Source: Rhynochetos jubatus
Taxonomy: Eukaryota; Chordata; Aves; Eurypygiformes; Rhynochetidae
NCBI GenBank assembly: GCA_027574665.1
Contig: CM050666.1
Location: 5,642,001 to 5,706,000 of the forward strand
DNA length: 64,000 nt
Direction of reading: 5' to 3'
Numbering within the stretch: the stretch's first letter is position 1; the number at the start of each line of letters is the position of its first letter. This document shows, piece by piece, positions 61,481 through 64,000 of this stretch. The notes under the pieces are model-generated. The model saw only the letters and a program-made list of their open reading frames with translations, was not told where the DNA came from and made no database searches. Made by a program: the position numbers and the translations under genes.

Positions 61481-63080
61481 TTGTCCCAGCTCTACAGATG
61501 TGGAACATCACCCTGTTCCCCGGTGGTGCAGTGATGTGGTCGCAGATGCAGACACTACAGTGGTACAGTCAGATACGCAGAAAAGATTGCAGGGATGACT
61601 TCATGGAGGATGTCATTATTGCAGTAACAGCAAAAAGGAGCAGCCCAGGACTAGAGGGTTGTGTCTGAGGGAGACAGATTTGTAGCTGTGCAGAAAAAAA
61701 GACGGAGCGAAGGCAGAAGTGCCGTGTTTATATAACCGGCACAGCAATATAGTGCACTGTGGGTGTGTGCTCCAGGAGAATGCTAAGATACTGCCAGGAT
61801 ACAGGATGCAGTGATATTTTATTAATTAGGCTTATGCTTTATTGGTGCAGTAATGTTCTAATATAATAAAGCAGTAATACTCTTTTCAGGCATTTCACCA
61901 TTCTGTCATTGAGTGGTACGTGAATTAAGAAATGTAGGGTAGCGTAATGATGTATTAGTATAATCCAGAATGTCATCTTAGTCTAATGACATGTTTGCAC
62001 ACTGGATCGGCGAGGCAGCTGCAGAAAAGCACTCTGCTCTGGAGTTTATACCGGGTTAGCATGCAGTGCTGCACAACACCGAGTGCCTGGAGAACACAGC
62101 ACTGACAACGTGGTGGTGTGGTAACGCAATCCTGTGGCAGAACAGAGATGTGATACTGGTGCCATGCGGTAGGAGTTTGGCAGTGCACGGGTGTGATAAT
62201 TGTGTAGTGTTGTAGCCTGACAGAAGAGTTTAGCAGTCTAATGATGTAGTAATACAGTATTCCAGATGGGAACTATTCTGTACAACAGTGATTACTTCTG
62301 GTGTGATAGCAGCAAAGGGCCGTGCTGATCCGACAGCACCATCCCATTGTACCAGAAGGCAGCGAGCGAGACGCTACCACCGTGCCGCAGTTTTGGAAGC
62401 CTGGCTGTGAGTTAGTACGAGGGCAGCGCTACGGACTCACCTGGTGACCGAAGTGCAGTGTGAGTATGAGCCGGTTGTATGGCGCTTGTGAGAGTGGGGC
62501 AGTACTGCTTCGAAGTGTCCCTGCAGTGGCGGTAGCTCGGCGCATGGGTGAGAGCTGTGCAGTGACTCGCGGGCGTAGTTGGCAAGGGATGCGTGCGTGA
62601 TAACACAGCAAAGTGGGAAAGTGGCGAGAAAAGGGAGCGTGGGGAGGGCGTTTCATGTAATTTTGGCCTGGTAGCAGGATAGTGTTGGAGTGTCTTAAGT
62701 GGTAAAGGAGTGTGCTGTCACCCCTGCAGAGCAGTACAGCATGGTAGTCCTACAGTGCCTATAGCATGGCTACAGGTCACGGTTTAACAACAGTGTGGTA
62801 GTGAGCAGTCGCACATCTGTAACGGAGTAGCAGAGGTCCCTCGGCAGCTGGGATGGCAATGAGGTGGCAGCCTGGCAGCAGGGCAGAGTTTACTAACGTG
62901 ACAACCGTAGCAACAGCAGCACAGAGGCTGGGACAGCAGTGCAGTGGCCGTGGGGACCGCCATGCAACAGTTTTGTGGCAGCAGGATTCCTGGGGCAGCG
63001 GTGATGTGGCAGCAGTTAGGTCTAGGGTGCAGCAGCGGCTTGGCACCGGTGCTGTACTGGTACTGCGGCACAAAACCACG
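61480..63080. repeat. Degenerate GCAGTG-rich repeat field in CABP1 intron 1
   Basis: Words such as GTGGTGCAGTGATGTGG, GCAGTAATA, GTGGTAACGCA, GTGATGTGGCAGCAG and GCAGCAGCGG recur every few tens of bases over about 1.6 kb, without a fixed period I can define. This looks like an old, mutated minisatellite. Confidence 0.5.
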
Positions 63081-64000
63081 CCGGTTCTTGTCGCTTTGTT
63101 CCTCCTGTGCCACAGCCTTGGCCTCCCTGGCACCTTTAAGAAGAGCTTTTTTTCCGGGCCTTTGCTATGCAATATTAATTTGCAAGCGATCCTGCCATAT
63201 GAGACCTGACCGTTTTCAGAGCCGTTTAGCCTTCACACCCTGCCTAACTGTTAAATTTTTCAGTGAAGTGATTCCCCAACAGTTTTATGTCAATTGCCTC
63301 TGGTGGCATGGGGATCAGAGGGGTCAAACAATGCCGTGGGGGATCATTAAATATTTACAGGCTTCTGCTGTTAGCACTGTGGCCAAAGGGGCTTTTGTAT
63401 TTCTATTTGTACGGGGAGTTAAAAGCCTCCCCTATCTGCACCGTCTCCCGTTCCCGCTTTAATGTCAGCGTCCACATTACCATTAAAATAGGGAAGGAAT
63501 CTTTCTGCATTTCCTGTATAATCTTCCTTTTCTTGTCCCGTTTGGTCTTCCTCGTGGACTTTAGTCCTTAACGGGTCTTAATGGACCTCACAGCTAACCG
63601 GGATGACACAAGTAGCCCCGATGTGTCCCCAGGCTGCCGGTGTGGGAAGCAGGTGTCAAGAACATTCTCCTCTAAACCAGCCGGGAGTGGGTAGGGAAAA
63701 AGTGATGTGTCCAGCCTCTCACCCTTCTGGTGTCCTCATCTGCAGGATGACCTTGTTCCCTCCAGCAGCCTCTGCTAATTCTGAGTTTTGCCCAAGAGCA
63801 GTCGCTGCATCAGGACCGCGCTTGGCGCTCTGCCGTGGGAGAGCCGGGGAGCCCTGGCCAGCCCAGCTGAGGGAGAGTGGTTAATGGCTCAGTAATGGAA
63901 GTTTCCAGTTGCCCCCATGTATTAGCAAGGGAGGCGGCAGCGCATTGGGCTGTGCTGGAGCCAGCGACGGAAGCTTTCGGATGTAGCGCTGTGGGGTGGC
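63081..64000 (+). other. CABP1 intron 1, right end
   Basis: Ends the repeat field. It contains a near-palindromic TATGCAATATTAATTTGCA (63,166-63,184) and AT-rich homeodomain-like words. No exon recognised before the window edge. Confidence 0.45.

Noticed and set aside
59083..64000. Alternative first exon of short CaBP1 isoforms
   Set aside because: I searched for the start MGNCVKYPL and its donor and did not see it; it probably lies to the right of the window.
1..64000. CRISPR arrays, operons, phage, integrated plasmids or endogenous retrovirus
   Set aside because: No regularly spaced repeats, no bacterial-type gene clusters, and no LTR pair or viral-type polyprotein frame were seen. The DNA is vertebrate throughout.

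Overview
The window reads as a bird nuclear genome. Genes are split by GT-AG introns, promoters are CpG-rich, and a CR1 LINE 3' end (the typical avian retrotransposon) sits in one intron. The gene order RNF10 (+), POP5 (-), CABP1 (+) matches the conserved vertebrate block I know from human 12q24.31. There is no prokaryotic, plasmid or phage content. Exons were assembled by hand from splice sites and reading phase and checked against remembered vertebrate proteins; no search was run.

Layout. (1) 1-5,650: a decayed tandem array. The left edge carries a relic of RNF10 exon 1 with an intact splice donor. Two broken copies of a gene resembling dynein light chain DYNLL1 follow (copy A about 424-2,533, copy B about 3,300-4,877). 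Both keep the intron between the two coding exons, so they are duplicated rather than retrotransposed. Both share a lost start codon, and both carry stops. A 218-bp stretch is identical between the copies although their coding parts are heavily diverged. (2) 5,690-24,621: RNF10, 17 coding exons, 803 residues, a RING E3 ubiquitin ligase with a CpG-island promoter bearing two ZNF143-like sites. (3) 24,622-27,365: convergent 3' ends of RNF10 and POP5. (4) 27,366-28,739: POP5 on the minus strand, five exons, 166 residues, a protein subunit of RNase P/MRP. (5) 29,110-57,800: a roughly 29-kb gene desert with several ancient MIR-like SINE relics and simple repeats but no gene I can support. (6) 57,830-59,082: CpG island and first coding exon of CABP1 (long, caldendrin-type isoform). 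The rest of the window is its first intron, and the EF-hand exons lie to the right.

The three genes are unrelated in function: ubiquitin ligation, RNA processing, and neuronal calcium sensing. Their proximity is conserved synteny, not an operon. COQ5, which I expect between DYNLL1 and RNF10, is not visible. I found no convincing new biological system. The most unusual part is the DYNLL1-like/RNF10-exon-1 array with its identical 218-bp block.
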